From the NCBI GenBank assembly GCA_009767595.1, contig VSDK01027300.1, positions 318,335 to 382,334 of the forward strand: 64,000 nt of DNA. The letters run 5' to 3'. This document shows, piece by piece, positions 1-12,845 of the stretch. A program made the position numbers and the translations under genes. The notes under the pieces were generated by a model. That model searched no databases, was not told the origin of the DNA, and saw nothing but the letters and a program-made list of their open reading frames with translations. Positions within the stretch are counted from its first letter, which is position 1, and each line of letters begins with the position of its first letter. The stretch is from Symbiodinium kawagutii (lineage: Eukaryota; Sar; Dinophyceae; Suessiales; Symbiodiniaceae).

Positions 1-466
1 TAGTTTTCTTGTCAACAAAGCTTTGGCTTCTTTCACTGCCTATCAGGGCGTTCAAGTGAGTGCCAGGGGGTGAAGACTCATAAATGGCCTTGGTGCGCAC
101 AAATCCTCAACTAAGTTGGATGATATCCCAGTTGCACACTGTTTCCAACACTCTGTCGGTACTTCATTCTTGACCACCAAAATCAATACTACCAGTTTTG
201 TTGCAAGAGGGATTTTCCAAGATGGATTTCTGCTGCTTTGGCGGGGCACGCGCCTGTTCATCAATAGGTCAACTCGGAGGCAGGCTGGTTCGGAAAGAAT
301 AGAATCCCATGTCGAAGTCAACCTGGTTCGATCCATGTTCATTGAAATCTAAGCCATCATTGAATCTTTAGGGTTCAATGATACTATGAACGAGTGAACA
401 TCCTGGGATGCTTCAAGGACGCCCCTCACCGGGGGAGGCTGGGACCCAAGTCATGGCCTTGCGCAG
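1..466. other. No gene recognised
   Basis: Mixed-composition sequence with short open frames on both strands and no recognisable motif. I see no repeats and no regulatory signal I can support. Confidence 0.5.
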
Positions 467-594
467 ATGATGGCAGCGCGAGCCGACCTCGCGTGCTGTT
501 TCTGATGGGTCTCCCGGGTGGAGGAAAAAGCACAGCTGCTTGGCTGAGATGGGCATCCAAGGTGGTCAATGATGGGTTAAGAGTCGCTGCTTTC
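467..594 (+). CDS. Candidate exon with Walker A P-loop
   Basis: The frame reads DGSASRPRVLFLMGLPGGGKST followed by AAWLRWASKVVNDGLRVAAF. A hydrophobic strand plus GLPGGGKST is a Walker A nucleotide-binding loop. The following helix and RVAAF strand resemble small P-loop kinases of the uridine-kinase/phosphoribulokinase type, in which a DG(Y/F)H motif comes next. DGYHGG does appear immediately after, but one frame away, in low-complexity GATGGTTAT repeats, so it may be coincidence. A GA donor after TTTCT is possible. Neither boundary is certain and no partner exon was found. Confidence 0.4.
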
Positions 595-828
595 TGATGG
601 TTATCATGGTGGTTGAGGTGGATAGTATGGGGCGGGGGGTTATAATGATGGTTATAATGGGGGGGCTATAAATGATGGCTATCTTTGTGATGGTTAAGAG
701 GAACAAATGGGGAGTGCTTCATGATGGTTATTATGATGCTCAAACATGCTTGTAGTGATGCTGAATGCTTAATGATGTTGCTTACACAGATTAGTCAAAA
801 ACAGTAATCCCAAAAATGAAGAGATAAA

Positions 829-1033
829 TATGGCTGTGGGTCAAAACCCTGTACCCCTGGTTCCCCATCATTAAGCATTGTTTTCCCTATTATCTTTGGT
901 GATAATCCCTAGAAATTTGGTAATATGGCCATATATAGCTGGTATATCTCCCCTGTAACTGTTCGTTATCATCCCCTATTATCAACCATTAACTAGCTAT
1001 TGTTGGTTGGTTAATATCGACCCATAGCCATAT
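829..1033. mobile_element. MITE-like element, family 2
   Basis: TATGGCTGTGGGTCAAAACC and CTGTACCCCTGGTTCCCC at the left; TTAATATCGACCCATAGCCA at the right. An internal second CCATATA end suggests a compound copy. Confidence 0.7.
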
Positions 1034-2431
1034 CTCAACCGTTGGACGAGTTCAGTTTGGTCATGGCTTTGGGATGGCGCCATTGAGACGTTGGTAGGTC
1101 ACGTACGGTTAAGCGGCGCGCCATATCCATCCCCACGGTTCCAGGACGCAGCGCTTGCTTCCAGCAAGGTTTATAGATCAAGCAGTTATCCAACCAATAA
1201 TAGCTGGTTAATGGTTAATAATAGGGGATAACAACTAGCAAGCTAAACTAGAAAGTTGAGCCTAACTGGGGCATTCACCACTGCCTGCAGTAGTGTTTGC
1301 CTTGAAGTGACTGGTTGTGGCTGGTATTGTGACTGGTGGGGGTGGTTGCTCACGATCATATCTCTGCTGAACACTGACCCTGATGGTTGACATGTTGATT
1401 TACGTTGCTTGGTCTTAGTCTATCTTAGTCCATTGATTCTACTAGTATGATTATTCCTGGCAGAAATATCAGCAAGTTATAGAATTGAAGTTAGAATTAC
1501 AATCAGTCTATTCCCAGCATGGCTAAGAAAGCGCAGGACAACGTTGTTGCCACCACAGTGCGCTATCATCAAGGCCCAGTTCCAACAAGGGGAGCGGGAT
1601 TTGACGAGGTGAAACGGCAGCTTTTGCGGCCGGATGACGTTGACATCGAACCGGACAAGATCAAGAGATCCTCGGGCGGACTTGGTCGTCATTGTGAGCC
1701 AGGAGTTGGGCGAAAAACGTGGAGTTTGAGCTGGCATAACTCCATGGTTAGTCAATGGTTTGGGCTGATGAATAATGGTTAGTCAACGGTTAGTCAATGT
1801 TTGATGGTGAGTCAATGGTCGCTAAGATTGGCTAATCATGGTCGAAATGATTCATGATTGTTTCAGGAGTGATGAATTAACCATTGTTTAACGAGCTAAG
1901 ATTGTCGATGTTGCTACAGCTGGAAGCCATCAGCAAATTCAAGGTAAGGATCCTTTGGTGGATTTGACGGTGATGCGATCTTGGATTCAGTACACCTGGA
2001 TTTCTGCTCAACTGTCCTTGACCATGAACGGAATGGAATGGTCATCAAACCCATCCATCGTTGGATTTACATAGCATTATAGGCTGATCGCTGACAATGT
2101 TGGTGTCCAGGGAACAGCACCCATGACTTTCGAGATGTGCATCAGAACATTTCGTGGCCCGCGGGGGTTTGTCGTTTGTCATGCTTTGCAAATCTTTGCA
2201 ATAAGCTGTTTTCAAAAAGGGGCTTGGGCATATCATCAGGAAAAGGAGATAAGTCCCTAAGACTGTTATATGGATTTAGTCAGACCGTTTGTGGAAATGC
2301 AGCGAGCAGCATACCGGCAAAGTATGCAGAGTCGCCACGAACATGTTTGATTTCACCCTTTGTGAAGCCTTTGTTAGCTAACAATCAATAGCAACATTAT
2401 TTCTGACCGTTCTAACCTTCGTAAAGTACAA

Positions 2432-2535
2432 TTGGTGGTTTCTCAAAATAGGGGGACTCCCAAATCATCCTTTATTAGCCATCTCTAGTAATAAATCATT
2501 CATTTTTTGGGTTCCCTATTTTGAGAAACCACTAA
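2432..2535. mobile_element. MITE-like element, family 1
   Basis: Full copy: TGGTGGTTTCTCAAAATAG at the left, its near-perfect complement at the right, about 104 bp, with a TTAG-AATAAA core and GGGACTCCCAAATCATCC next to the TIR. Confidence 0.75.
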
Positions 2536-2786
2536 TTGTCCTCCATCTTTCCCCACCTTCCAAAATGACAAAACGAAATCTTGGGGTCGTGGGGTCGATC
2601 TGGGGGCGCTGTCGAGCTCGCGGAGCCACCGTTGCGCGTTCCGCGCCTAAGGAAGACATCACGGCTTTTGTGAAGACATGGGGGAGGACTGGGGTGAGAA
2701 ATCCCTCAGGGACGCAGTTGATGCAGCTGGGGTGCCATGAGCTCCTGGGCTATGTCCAGAACATTCGCAGCTTGCTTCAAGATGAT

Positions 2787-2892
2787 TTGGGTGTTTCTCA
2801 AAATAGGGGACACGCAAAGGCATCCGATATACGGACTATTTGTAGTAATAAAACCGACCAGTTTGGGGTTCACTGTTTCAAGAAACCACCAT
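2787..2892. mobile_element. MITE-like element, family 1
   Basis: Starts GGGTGTTTCTCAAAATAGGG and ends TTTCAAGAAACCACC. The interior is diverged, and the termini and length match the family. Confidence 0.65.
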
Positions 2893-4873
2893 TTATGCCT
2901 GGATGATCTTTGAATAAATATCAATAAGCAAGATTTCCCACAGCCAACCATTTCATTCATTGGTAAACCTTGGTCGTTACCCAGCGTCAGGAGACTGATG
3001 AGGAGGTTCATCGCTGGAGCGTCAGGCGCCGATCATGGCGCGGCAGAAATGGATATGGTGGGTTTTCAAGTCGTTGGGGTTACTGTACCATTAGGGGTGT
3101 CCCCATATCAACCATATCAAATTCAACTGATCAATGAATAGTACCACATGAAATGGTTGATATGTTACTATGCATGGTTCATATTGGATCATTAGGGGGG
3201 TCCCCGATTTTGAGAAACACACATATTTGCATGGGTTTGGAGAGACATGGGGCTCCCCGGAAATTCGGGTGGATTCCCGTGCTCAAAAATGAACAATCGT
3301 ACCCTGGGGATACCCAGTTCCAGTGCCAAATTTAGCTGACTCTACGATGCGAGGCTTGATTTTCCATGCTTAGTATCTCCTTTGGGTCCCTCATCCGTTG
3401 GCTCTCGAAATGTTCTCCAATGATAGCATTTCCCTCAGGAGTTCTTCTGAGTTGACATGATGAAACGTTGGTCTTCAGCATGCGAAGACGCCCTTCCTGC
3501 AGTGTTTTCCAGGGCTGGACCAATCCATGGTTCAACCTTCGTGGCGGTGAGGCGTTCGGTGGATGAGTTCGAAGATTCGGTTCGAAGTGCTCTCAGGCGG
3601 GGCCTCGCTGATCATGGCTGGTACGGTTGGTGGAAACATCCGGGTATTTGGCTGCGTGGAAAATTCCTTTGTTACTTAAAAAATGAACACTTGGTTGATC
3701 TAGGTACATGTTTATTTTTCCTAGTACTTAATAGGCTGGTTGACGATTTTGTTTTTCATGGGTTGAAACTACCAACGAGATGTGAAGATCGATGCTCACA
3801 GGGGTTGTCGGGATCATCATCATGACATTCTGGAAGGATCAGTCTTGATTGAGTGTATCCGAGTAATTCCGAGTACATATTCTCGCTTGCTGCTATTGTT
3901 GTATGCCAAGTGAAACTAGTTTGAAAAAACCTATTGAACCCTACCCTTCCAGTCACCTGTACCTACTTGGGGTTTCCTGGTCACCTACTAGGTGACTGGA
4001 AGGGCAAGGATTGACGGTTAACGCTTATCCAACAATTCTCAAAAGTTGGGGAAGTGGTTCGAAACCCACCATGTGAAGAGTCAGTCGGATCTCAGATTCG
4101 GATGGGTGAATCCTATAGCTACAAAAAGGCTCAGCCCCAAAGCCCAAAGCAGTCAACCCCCATGTCGATTCCCAGGGTTTCATTCGGTGGAGCTGGTCGA
4201 CCAACCGACGTCCACCCACCGCTGGGACCGACCTTTCTCTGGGCCAGGCCCAACCTGGTCTTCGACTCCAGTGGCTCCAACGCCTCGTGGCTCCGGCACC
4301 GCATCGACTTGGCCAAGCGCCGAGGACGGTGAGCCCATGGCGAGCGCAGCACGGTGGGAGCTCCACCGGTGGATCTCTGGACGTTGTGAAACGCCGCTCA
4401 GACGCTGAAGTTGTTCTTGTTAGAGGCTGAAGTTGATTTTTCACAACTCCTTAGACGCTGAAGTTGTGAATTCGGACCTTTTTTTGATTTTTTGGGCTTT
4501 TGGTTCTTGTTTTGCAGGGTGTTTTGAGGGTTTGTTGCTGGGATTTCTGGGTGTTTGTGGTCCGGGATGAAGAATGGCATCATACTGTTGATTCGACCGG
4601 ATGTCATGGTTGACAATGGACAAGGGTTGATACTGAGTGACTGAGTGCGGGGAAATGAATAGTTGAACAACAGCAACCCCGCAACAACTGCAACGTCAGC
4701 TCATCAATAAGTGATTGTTACTGTTCAGCACACCGACGAGAACAACCATACTTGAAAAGGCATGATTGAGTGGAAAGTAAAAGTGGGTCAAGGTAGATCG
4801 ACATTACTTAATCAACCACTGCTGATTAAACCATAACTTTCTGGCAATGAAATGACTGGGACACAATTTACAT

Positions 4874-4978
4874 TTGGGTGTTTCTCTAAATAGGGGTACC
4901 CCTAAATCATCCAATAGTAATCATTATTAGTGATAAACCAACCATTTTTGGGGTCCCCTATGGCTTGAGAAACCCCCA
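4874..4978. mobile_element. MITE-like element, family 1
   Basis: Starts TGGGTGTTTCTCTAAATAG and ends GGCTTGAGAAACCCCCA, with the GGGGTACCCCTAAATCATCC and ATTTTTGGGGTCCCC inner repeats. Confidence 0.72.
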
Positions 4979-5229
4979 TTTCTGTCGCTTGAGATGCAGT
5001 TTTCGCGGCTTGTTGTTTGAGTCTATGGCCCCTCACCTGGGGACTGGCCTTGCGAACAGACTCTGTCACATGTCGTGTGGTGCCAGCTGGCGATTGACCA
5101 CGATTTACCATCAAGTATAGCGGGGTTTTATGGATCTATCACGACCTATCCCATGATCTATCGATCTCCCCTGATCTACCGATCTTCCATGAACTATCAA
5201 TGTCCCATGATGTCCTATCGATCTCCCAT

Positions 5230-5316
5230 AATGTTGGTTTCTGATTAGTGTAACCCCCCGTAAAGTAATGAAAATAGATGAAACCAACAGGTAGATACTA
5301 ATCAGAAACCAACATT
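5230..5316. repeat. Perfect 20-bp inverted repeat
   Basis: AATGTTGGTTTCTGATTAGT (5,230-5,249) and its exact complement (5,297-5,316) flank a 47-bp spacer. It could be a small MITE or a stem-loop. Confidence 0.7.
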
Positions 5317-6404
5317 AACATGTTTCTTGTAACTTTACAAGTCGTTCGCTGTGTCGGGAGGATATTTCGTGGAGCTTCTCTGGGTGGATGTCCCGGTGGA
5401 GGCCGACTGCGGAAGCTGCGGAAGCTTCGCTTGACTGACTTGGCAATGGAGAATCGGCCTTTTTTTTGTTCATTGCCAGGTTAGTTTACCAGGTGTGAAT
5501 CAGGGTTTCATGGCCAAAGGTTGGAGAAACCCGCGTGGAAACCAGCTGTAATTTTGGGGATTTTCCATTGCCAGGTTGGTTTACCAAAGTGGAGTGTGAG
5601 GTAACAACATGAGGACAGCCTGGGTTTTACCTTCTGGAGAATCGTTGGGAGATGGTGATTTTCTGGCCTGCTGTGTTGAATTACAAAAGGGTACAATTTG
5701 GAGAGACAGCCATCTTTGGCAAAGAAGGTCACTTGGATTTTTTCCCGCTGACACTGCAGCTTGCTGCTGGCCTTCCGCTGCAAAAGGTGTGAATCATAGT
5801 CTCTGTAAACATCTGTAGCCACCTTCCCTACTCGGCGTCATCCTCGGGTTTTTTTCCGCCGTGTCAGCGAAAATTTTTAGTTTCACTTCATTTAGCCTCT
5901 TTTCCCTCAGACAAGTTTGCGGAAGATCAAAGTAAATCACCGCCACTATCGTAGTGTGTTTTGAAAAGTATAGTTGGACTTTGTGGGTGTGAATGGCCAC
6001 CGCAAATAGACTATTAATTAACGATTGACAGCTGGGTTATCCCCGTTTGCCATCTATTTCTGTAGGGGTCCAAATACTCCGAGCCGCCCTTTCACTGATG
6101 TAGGATTTTTCCGTAGAAAGCGAGCACCGAATCATTGTGTCATTGAGCAACGCCTCAGACACATAACCCAAGAAATGCCCGAGACTGACAGAACTGGTGA
6201 TTCTTCAACACTACCACCATGGCATTGAGATGCATGGCAAAAAAAATCGGAGCATCAACATATGCATCTTAATGAATCTCAAAAGATGCAAGCTGCCATG
6301 GTGGTAATGTTGCATATGATGCTGCCGTAGTAATGTTGCACCAACATACGCATCATTAACACTTGTTTTCCCTATGACTGTGGGTGATTATCCCCCATTA
6401 TTGG

Positions 6405-6533
6405 TTGGTTAATATATGTTAATATTGACTCATAGCCATATGCATCAACAAAAGATGCAGAAACTCCATGAAACTATATGGCTATGAGTCAATATTAACA
6501 TATATATTAACATATATTAACCAACCAATATAG
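6405..6533. mobile_element. Family 2 palindrome
   Basis: GGTTGGTTAATATATG...GACTCATAGCCATAT is followed by its inverted copy TATGGCTATGAGTCAATAT...AACCAACC, making a long hairpin around ATGCATCAAC. Confidence 0.6.
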
Positions 6534-6547
6534 TTAATGTAACTTCG

Positions 6548-6691
6548 CCAGTTTCAACGAGCTCGGAGTCCTGGATCCAACCTGTTTGTTCGTCCCTGTC
6601 GCAGATTGCCCTGCTGCGCAACCGGAACCGGGGCTTTGAGAAGAACCGCCGGGGGCAGCCGGGGGTCTCAGAGTGGGCAGGCGTCACGTAG
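6548..6691 (+). CDS. Candidate exon, function unknown
   Basis: A GC-rich island within AT-rich repeats is open for 47 codons and contains QIALLRNRNRGFEKNRRGQP. Splice-like CGCAG|ATT lies just before IALLRN. I do not recognise the family. Other frames of the same island are partly open. Confidence 0.2.
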   Translation, partial: PVSTSSESWIQPVCSSLSQIALLRNRNRGFEKNRRGQPGVSEWAGVT

Positions 6692-6741
6692 GAACTGACA
6701 CAAAATTTGGGGGGTCAACAGGTTGGGTGGTTGGAAAACCC

Positions 6742-6966
6742 CGGGAAAAAATGGTCTGGTTGGTGGTTTGATTGACATTTTTTTCATTTTCCCTGGTGAT
6801 TATTAAGTGGTTGACTGATATTTTCTGACAGATGACTGGTTGGTGGTCTCAAACATTTTTTATTTTCCCTACTAGTGATTATAAACAAATGGGTGGTTGG
6901 AGGCAAAGTGTGGGACGGGCATGACAGCATCCCAGCAGACACAACCTGGGGTTGAAACCACCAACC
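6742..6966. mobile_element. MITE-like element, family 3 (two overlapping copies)
   Basis: GGTTGGTGGTTTGATTGACA opens one copy and GGTTGGTGGTCTCAAACAT the second. The right end is GGGTTGAAACCACCAACCAG. Confidence 0.6.
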
Positions 6967-7984
6967 AGTGGTACAAAATTTAGGGTTTGAAAGGCACTAC
7001 TGTGGCCACTGTACTGGCTGTTGACTGTTTCACCTTGTGACTTTGCAAGAAGCACTGGATGCATTACCAGAATCTCTGGTTGATCATAGCCATTCGACCT
7101 GCTGGTTGGGATTCTTCATTTGTGGATAAAGTCCGGTGATCAGTCAGGGCCTTTGGTATATTGTTTCATACATCCGGTCGTTCAACCACCCAAACTTATA
7201 TATGATTCAACGTCAGTTGGCTTTCGAAACCTTGGTTTCTGTAGATCCACTGCCATGAGCGACGAGCCCATCACTGCAGTGAGTCGCGGGTTCTCCGTTG
7301 AAGCCCTCATCATGGCTAATGAATTTGTCACTGCGGCATCAAGGCAGCTTCGGATTCTTCCAACATGCCATGGGGGAAGCTAGTCCTTTTTTTTGCCGGC
7401 TCAGCATATAACAGATTTGTTGATTAGTGTTTGTGACCGCCACAATGAACAATAGCATCAACGAGCATGAAGCACCATTGTTCATGTTTCACTCTGGGGG
7501 TCTCATTCCCCAGGATCTTAAGCTTTTTTCTTATCCTTGATCCTCAAGCATCAGCTACAGCCATGAATTAACAAGCAATCAACTGATGGCTGAGAATATG
7601 GACAAATTTGCCATCAATGAATCATGGAAAATTGATGATGCTAGATTTTTCATCAAGAAAGCCATCAAGAAAATCATAAATGATCCGCTTACTAATTGCT
7701 TCTTCAATGAAACATGGATTATTCTTCAAGAAGCCATTATTCACAGACCGATTATTCATCCTCTTCATCGATTATCCATGGTTGATCAGTCAATTGATTA
7801 CCAACTGATGGCTGTTTCATACGGATCAATGATGACCACTTCAGCATTCACTATCTTTGATCCTGGTAGCCAAACAGCCATCAGCTAACAGCCATCCACT
7901 AGCATGATTGGAACAGTCAAACAGCCATCAGTTTACCATGCGATGAATCCTCCACCACTGGGATCACTGCATCGCTCCGTCCAG

Positions 7985-8088
7985 GTTCTGCCCGGAAAAG
8001 ATCATCTTGGACAAGGCCAAGGTGTTGGAAAGCAGCTTCGAGGACGCACGAACTCATGAACTCACCACTGAGTTTGGCAATGTGTTTG
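7985..8088 (+). CDS. Candidate exon, function unknown (faintly crotonase-like)
   Basis: Bounded by CCAG|GTTCTG and TTTG|GTAAAT, it reads FCPEKIILDKAKVLESSFED and then ARTHELTTEFGNVFG. The E-x(n)-EFGNVFG pattern recalls the C-terminal helix of enoyl-CoA hydratase-like proteins, but this is a weak resemblance. The downstream candidate at 8,597 could be joined in a frame giving GSEVLPGELLCDW before a stop. Confidence 0.25.
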
Positions 8089-8596
8089 GTAAATTGAAAT
8101 ATTGTACTTATATATTCTTATACCTAGATCTCTTGTAGATATATACATATTTTATATGTTTCCTTATTGTGTGCACCTTAACGCACATGTAAATACATGT
8201 GATAGATGCTTGGACATATAATCATCATACATATACACACATGCCAAGTAAATATGTATATTTCTATCATATATGCACCCGGAAACACACATGGCACACA
8301 CACACAGACCTGGAGAACAAACTGGTGAACGGTGGCATCACGTTGCCGCGGTCAAGGCAGCAGGTACCAAGCAGAGATAGCAAGTAATTATAGCAAGTAG
8401 TTGGTAGCATACAAGTCGTCGTAAAAGGCCTGAAGGGAGTATGCGGCCAATCAACGGTATTATTCTTCATTCTTTCTTATATATTTATGTATTTATTTAT
8501 GGATATATATTTTTGATAAAAGTGTATATTATCACAAATGTATATAGTCATGTATGACGTAGGTAGCATAGAAGTAGTGCCATGTGCAGTGCGCAG

Positions 8597-8670
8597 GTTC
8601 TGAGGTCCTACCGGGTGAACTGTTGTGTGACTGGGCCCCTCAGTGAACTGTACCTGCTACATGGCTACAG
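8597..8670 (+). CDS. Candidate exon, function uncertain
   Basis: Flanked by GCGCAG|GTTCTG and CTACAG|GTGGCA. One frame reads VLRSYRVNCCVTGPLSELYL and then LHGY, where ELYLLHG recalls the (L/F)HG motif of PARP catalytic domains. Another frame reads SEVLPGELLCDWAPQ and stops. The frame cannot be decided without neighbours. Confidence 0.22.
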
Positions 8671-10331
8671 GTGGCAAAGCTGAGGCCCTTGTGGTCGGTG
8701 AGTTGATCGAAGTGATCATCCATGATGGAATCTCAAACCAACACATCCTTCATAGCTTGTTAAATTTCCTGAATTGGGCACACGGACTGCTCAATCGCTG
8801 TTGAGACAGGATTGCTTGTCAAGCTTGTTTTCCACATTTTTTTCGAGGGATTGTCGAATGTCCAATTGTTTCTTGATGATGGGGGTCATTTGAGTACGAT
8901 TGTGGTTAGTGGCTCATCCAGTTGTGAACTGTTGTCAGTGATTCACACTCCTTCATGGTCATTGAAATATTGGTCATGGTCCATGATGGATATTTACTGG
9001 CTATAGAACTGGTTATGAATGCTTTGATGGTTTCTGAATTGCAAAGTCGTTATTGATGTGTAATTGATCATTCATCAACCATCAACTAATCATTAAGTAC
9101 ACTGAAAGCAGCTGGTTAACACTTACCCGAATCGATGATCAATTATCGTAATGGTTGAAAACAGCTGACCTCAAGCATTACTGACGCTAAGCTCCCGCCC
9201 TGCGTCCAGGAGCTTAGTAAGATTGTGCACGTCGCAGAGAGAATGCAGAATTGGTCCGAAGGCGCGCAGTGTCGGATGATTTCAGAAACTGCTTCGTAAT
9301 TTGTAATAGCTGTGTTCATCACTCACATATCGTCGGGGTGGTGTACAATGGCCAGCGCTACATTACGGGCAAAGTGTAAACAGCCTTATAGGTTAATGGA
9401 GGTCGAAAGTGGTTAATGGCGGATAATTGAAGCTAAACGTGGTTACTGGTTATTATAAACAACCATCATTAACCATAATCAAGAACCGCCATTCAACACC
9501 AGCATGACTATAAAATAACATTAACCCTGGTTACTGGTTGTTTGTCATGATGTTTTTTCATGGTTTGATGGTTAATTAGTTGTATTTAGTGATGGTAGAT
9601 TGATGCTTACTCAAGGGTTTATAGCCATTTATGATAGTTATTTGTGGGCGATAGTAGTCAGTACGGGTCAATCCTCCTCAATTCAGTATAGTCAACTATT
9701 ATTTTCAATGATCAACTGAATTAAGCATCATTAACTCTTATCAACTATGATTATTGACCACTGGTTTGGATGGATTGGCAGGCCATTTTGGGTCTTCATC
9801 CAGCACCCCGGCTAGCTAGCAGCATGCTGGATACTAGCTCGTCATCACTACTTCCAATCCATGCATCCTTGTGGGCCCACACTCTGGACTGTGATGCGAC
9901 AACTTTGAATTTCTGAATCAGTGTGCGTCCACCAATTTTGTGGCGATCGACCGTCCTACATAGCACCGATGACTCAGTGATGCCTCTCCCCACGGATCAA
10001 CGGCTGCTTGTTGCGGTTGCCATGTCTGGCCTTGCTGAAGCGCCGGCCCAACAACTGGTGATTTGGGCGTTAAGATCTGGTTCTCCAAGTAACGGAACCA
10101 TGTCTGGATCCTGAACTACCCAGCATGATCTAATCATGATCGTGATGTTTATCCATTGTTAGACATATGATACGGTTATGTAATTTGGATGATATTATCT
10201 ATGATTGTCATGAATTGGGATGGTATTATCTAACCATGATTAGCCATTCTTAGACATATCAAACATGATCAACCGTGATGAGCCATTGTCTTGACGCACT
10301 ATCTTGAGTGACCGTTTGACTGACCGTCATT

Positions 10332-10412
10332 TGGTGGTTTCTCAAAAGAGGGGTACCCCCGAATCATCCTATGTTGATCATTTTGGGTCCTCTATGGCTC
10401 GAGAAACCACCA
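10332..10412. mobile_element. MITE-like element, family 1 (short)
   Basis: TGGTGGTTTCTCAAAAGAGG at the left and GGCTCGAGAAACCACCA at the right. The core is shortened to about 80 bp. Confidence 0.7.
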
Positions 10413-11775
10413 ACAATCGTAGTTGTTCAAGCATAAGTTTGTTGGTTGTCCCTATTAACCACTATAATCCTCTAGTTAACAATAGGAAAATTGGCCATTA
10501 TGAAACCACCAAATATCCCCTAGCTTTCACAATTTTCCAAGCACTGGCCATTCTTAGCCGTAACCTCCCAATGGACCTGGCTCAGATTCGCACGAGCTGG
10601 AGGAAGCAAAGGAGGAGACGTGACTCTTGGGATGGGTGGACCGCGGTGGACCACGGTGGACCCGGGCGATCAGTATCACTTCTGTGTTTCGCACCTCGCA
10701 TCTACTCCGTGTAGGGTGTTTTTAGCAATTTCAAAGCCACAAAGATATACAAAGACGTATGCATATTATGTATAATATAGTTATGTATATATACATACAT
10801 TTTTATGTAAATTAGGTACATAATATGTCGTTTCTACAAGAAAGAAGACAAGGATTTGGGGTGTACACACGTGGGTACACCATTTAACCCCAACTGGGGA
10901 AGTCGCTCATCAATCACCCCAGATCCATCCAGCCCTTTTCGCCCCTTCCAACAGGATGGTGCCTCACCATGCCACTTTTGGAACCAACAAGAACCGGTGT
11001 AAAGTCCAACTATAAATGCAACTGAAGGGTTCAAAATGCGGCAAATACTTTGTCGCAGGAGGCTCTGGGCTTCAAGCATTGAATACCTTTCAAGTCTTGT
11101 AGGCTGTAGAACAGGTGTTGCAATCCCAAAGGTTCCTATGTACTCCAAGTCATATTTCTCTTTCCAGGGTCTTTGTTCAGATGGAACGTCCAATCATAAA
11201 CTGCTCCCAGGAATTCCCCGCATCTCTCAGGGCTCCCCGGAGGGTTGTTCTTTGCTAAAAGTGATGTGCGAAGATGGATGCGTTTTGCGCTGCTTAAAAT
11301 CTGGAGGGAGATCTTTTTGAGCTGGTGGTCTTGGTTCTTGGCTTAAGCATTGGCTACCCCTGGTCAGCCTGTTGAGAGTGGTTCCTTCCTTGGCTTATAG
11401 AGGATCGTAAGTTTTTGTGGCAATGCCACACCCTTAGAGTCCATTCTGAAGCTTGAGTTGCAGGTCATCAACCAGTAGCCCATGGTTTATTCAATATGAG
11501 TGTTGGCCCTATGCACAGGGTTGTTGCAGTAACAATTGCCCATAGCATGGGTGTGTACCAGTTGCAGATGCCCTTGGAATTGGATGGACACTGTGAAACC
11601 GCAAGTTGAGTTCCAGTATGACCCCTGGTTTGGTCCTGAGCAGACATTCATAGGCAGACAGAAACACTCGCAGAGATCAAGATGAGACGCAGATATCTTA
11701 AGTTATTGGGAGACGCATGTCGCAACAAATTGGAATGATCATCCATCTCGATTCATTGAGATGATCATGGAGAAA

Positions 11776-11895
11776 TAGTGGTTTCTTAAATGGAGGTACC
11801 CCCAAATCATCCAATATTTCTCATGTGTTGATGATAAAACTAAACATATTATATAAATCATCCATTTTTGGGCTTCCCGATGGCTTAAGCAGCCC
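11776..11895. mobile_element. MITE-like element, family 1 (diverged)
   Basis: AGTGGTTTCTTAAATGGAGG and GGTACCCCCAAATCATCC at the left; ATTTTTGGGCTTCCCGATGG at the right, with a decayed right TIR. Confidence 0.55.
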
Positions 11896-12361
11896 TCAAA
11901 TCACCAGATCGAAATATATACCAGCCATACAGACTGGTACCTTTTGGTTCGAACTTGGTTTATACTCCATTGAAGTACTAGTTGGTTACAAACCACTCTT
12001 AGCTAATGGTAGTATCCCCGTATAGCAATAGTTGCGGGGTGCCCACGTCAACGAACAGTAGTTGGTATACCCAAGCAATAGTTAATCTACTAGTGGTACA
12101 CTTACAGCTACTTGTACAAAGAGCTACAGAGTGGTATCATCACCCATCATTCAGCTCCCATTTCACCAATCTTTGAACCATGTGCTCCCCAGTCAGCTGG
12201 TATCTCGCTGGTTCGTCTCCTAATAAACGGGGGGTACCTCCCAGTCAACTACCAGCAGTTGGTATCCCCAAGCAACCTCCCAGCTGGCTGGGGGCCGCCC
12301 CCCGAGTCAACCAACAGGGGGGTAGCAGGACATCTATCTCTACCCAGCTCCTCGGAACACG

Positions 12362-12502
12362 CCTCCTGCGCTGCGGCCGCACATGAAGCACTATGGCGAG
12401 GCGCCAGCAGCCATGGTAGATCCAGAAGTTGATACAGCAGTGATTCTGGATGAATTGCCAGCATTTGATGGTCATTTCACGAATTTAAATGGACTCATAT
12501 AG
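12362..12502 (+). CDS. Candidate exon, function unknown
   Basis: One of three open frames in a GC-rich island reads LRPHMKHYGEAPAAMVDPEV and then DTAVILDELPAFDG before TAG at 12,500. Its amino-acid mix looks coding. A likely donor is not obvious. The overlapping frames (serine- and proline-rich) are less protein-like. Confidence 0.22.
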   Translation, partial: PPALRPHMKHYGEAPAAMVDPEVDTAVILDELPAFDGHFTNLNGLI

Positions 12503-12579
12503 CATATTTAGATTATTTGGCATATTACACATGCACAGATAATTTTGTATTGATAACAAATGTCTTCATACGTTGATGG

Positions 12580-12845
12580 TCATTTAACGTGTATATATAT
12601 AAATATATACAACATATATTTTATTTATATATATATGTAGCATATATATATATACATATTTACTTATCTTTATTTCAATATTATATATATATATTGCAAT
12701 ATATATAACATATATATATATATATTTATTTATATCACACAAATAAATGTATACAACATATATATATATATAACATTTCTATATACATATATATATATAA
12801 CACACATATATCTATATATATATACCATATGTATATGTAACATGT
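12580..12845. repeat. TA-rich microsatellite tract
   Basis: About 265 bp of interrupted (TA)n, with CATATA and TTTAT variants. No coding potential. Confidence 0.85.

Larger units (their letters stand above)
595..6547. other. Repeat-rich non-coding stretch
   Basis: It holds GATGGTTAT low-complexity sequence (600-780) and MITE-like palindromes (listed separately). Short GC-rich islands lie near 1.52-1.73, 3.46-3.62, 4.18-4.40 and 5.34-5.43 kb, each open in more than one frame. The 3.46 kb island (reading EDALPAVFSRAGPIHGSTF) is the most protein-like. None shows a family motif, so none is called a gene. Confidence 0.5.

Noticed and set aside
9784..9800. Relict dinoflagellate spliced leader (GGCCATTTTGGGTC)
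   Set aside because: It matches only the middle of the leader and breaks at the diagnostic GCTCAAG end; chance match likely.
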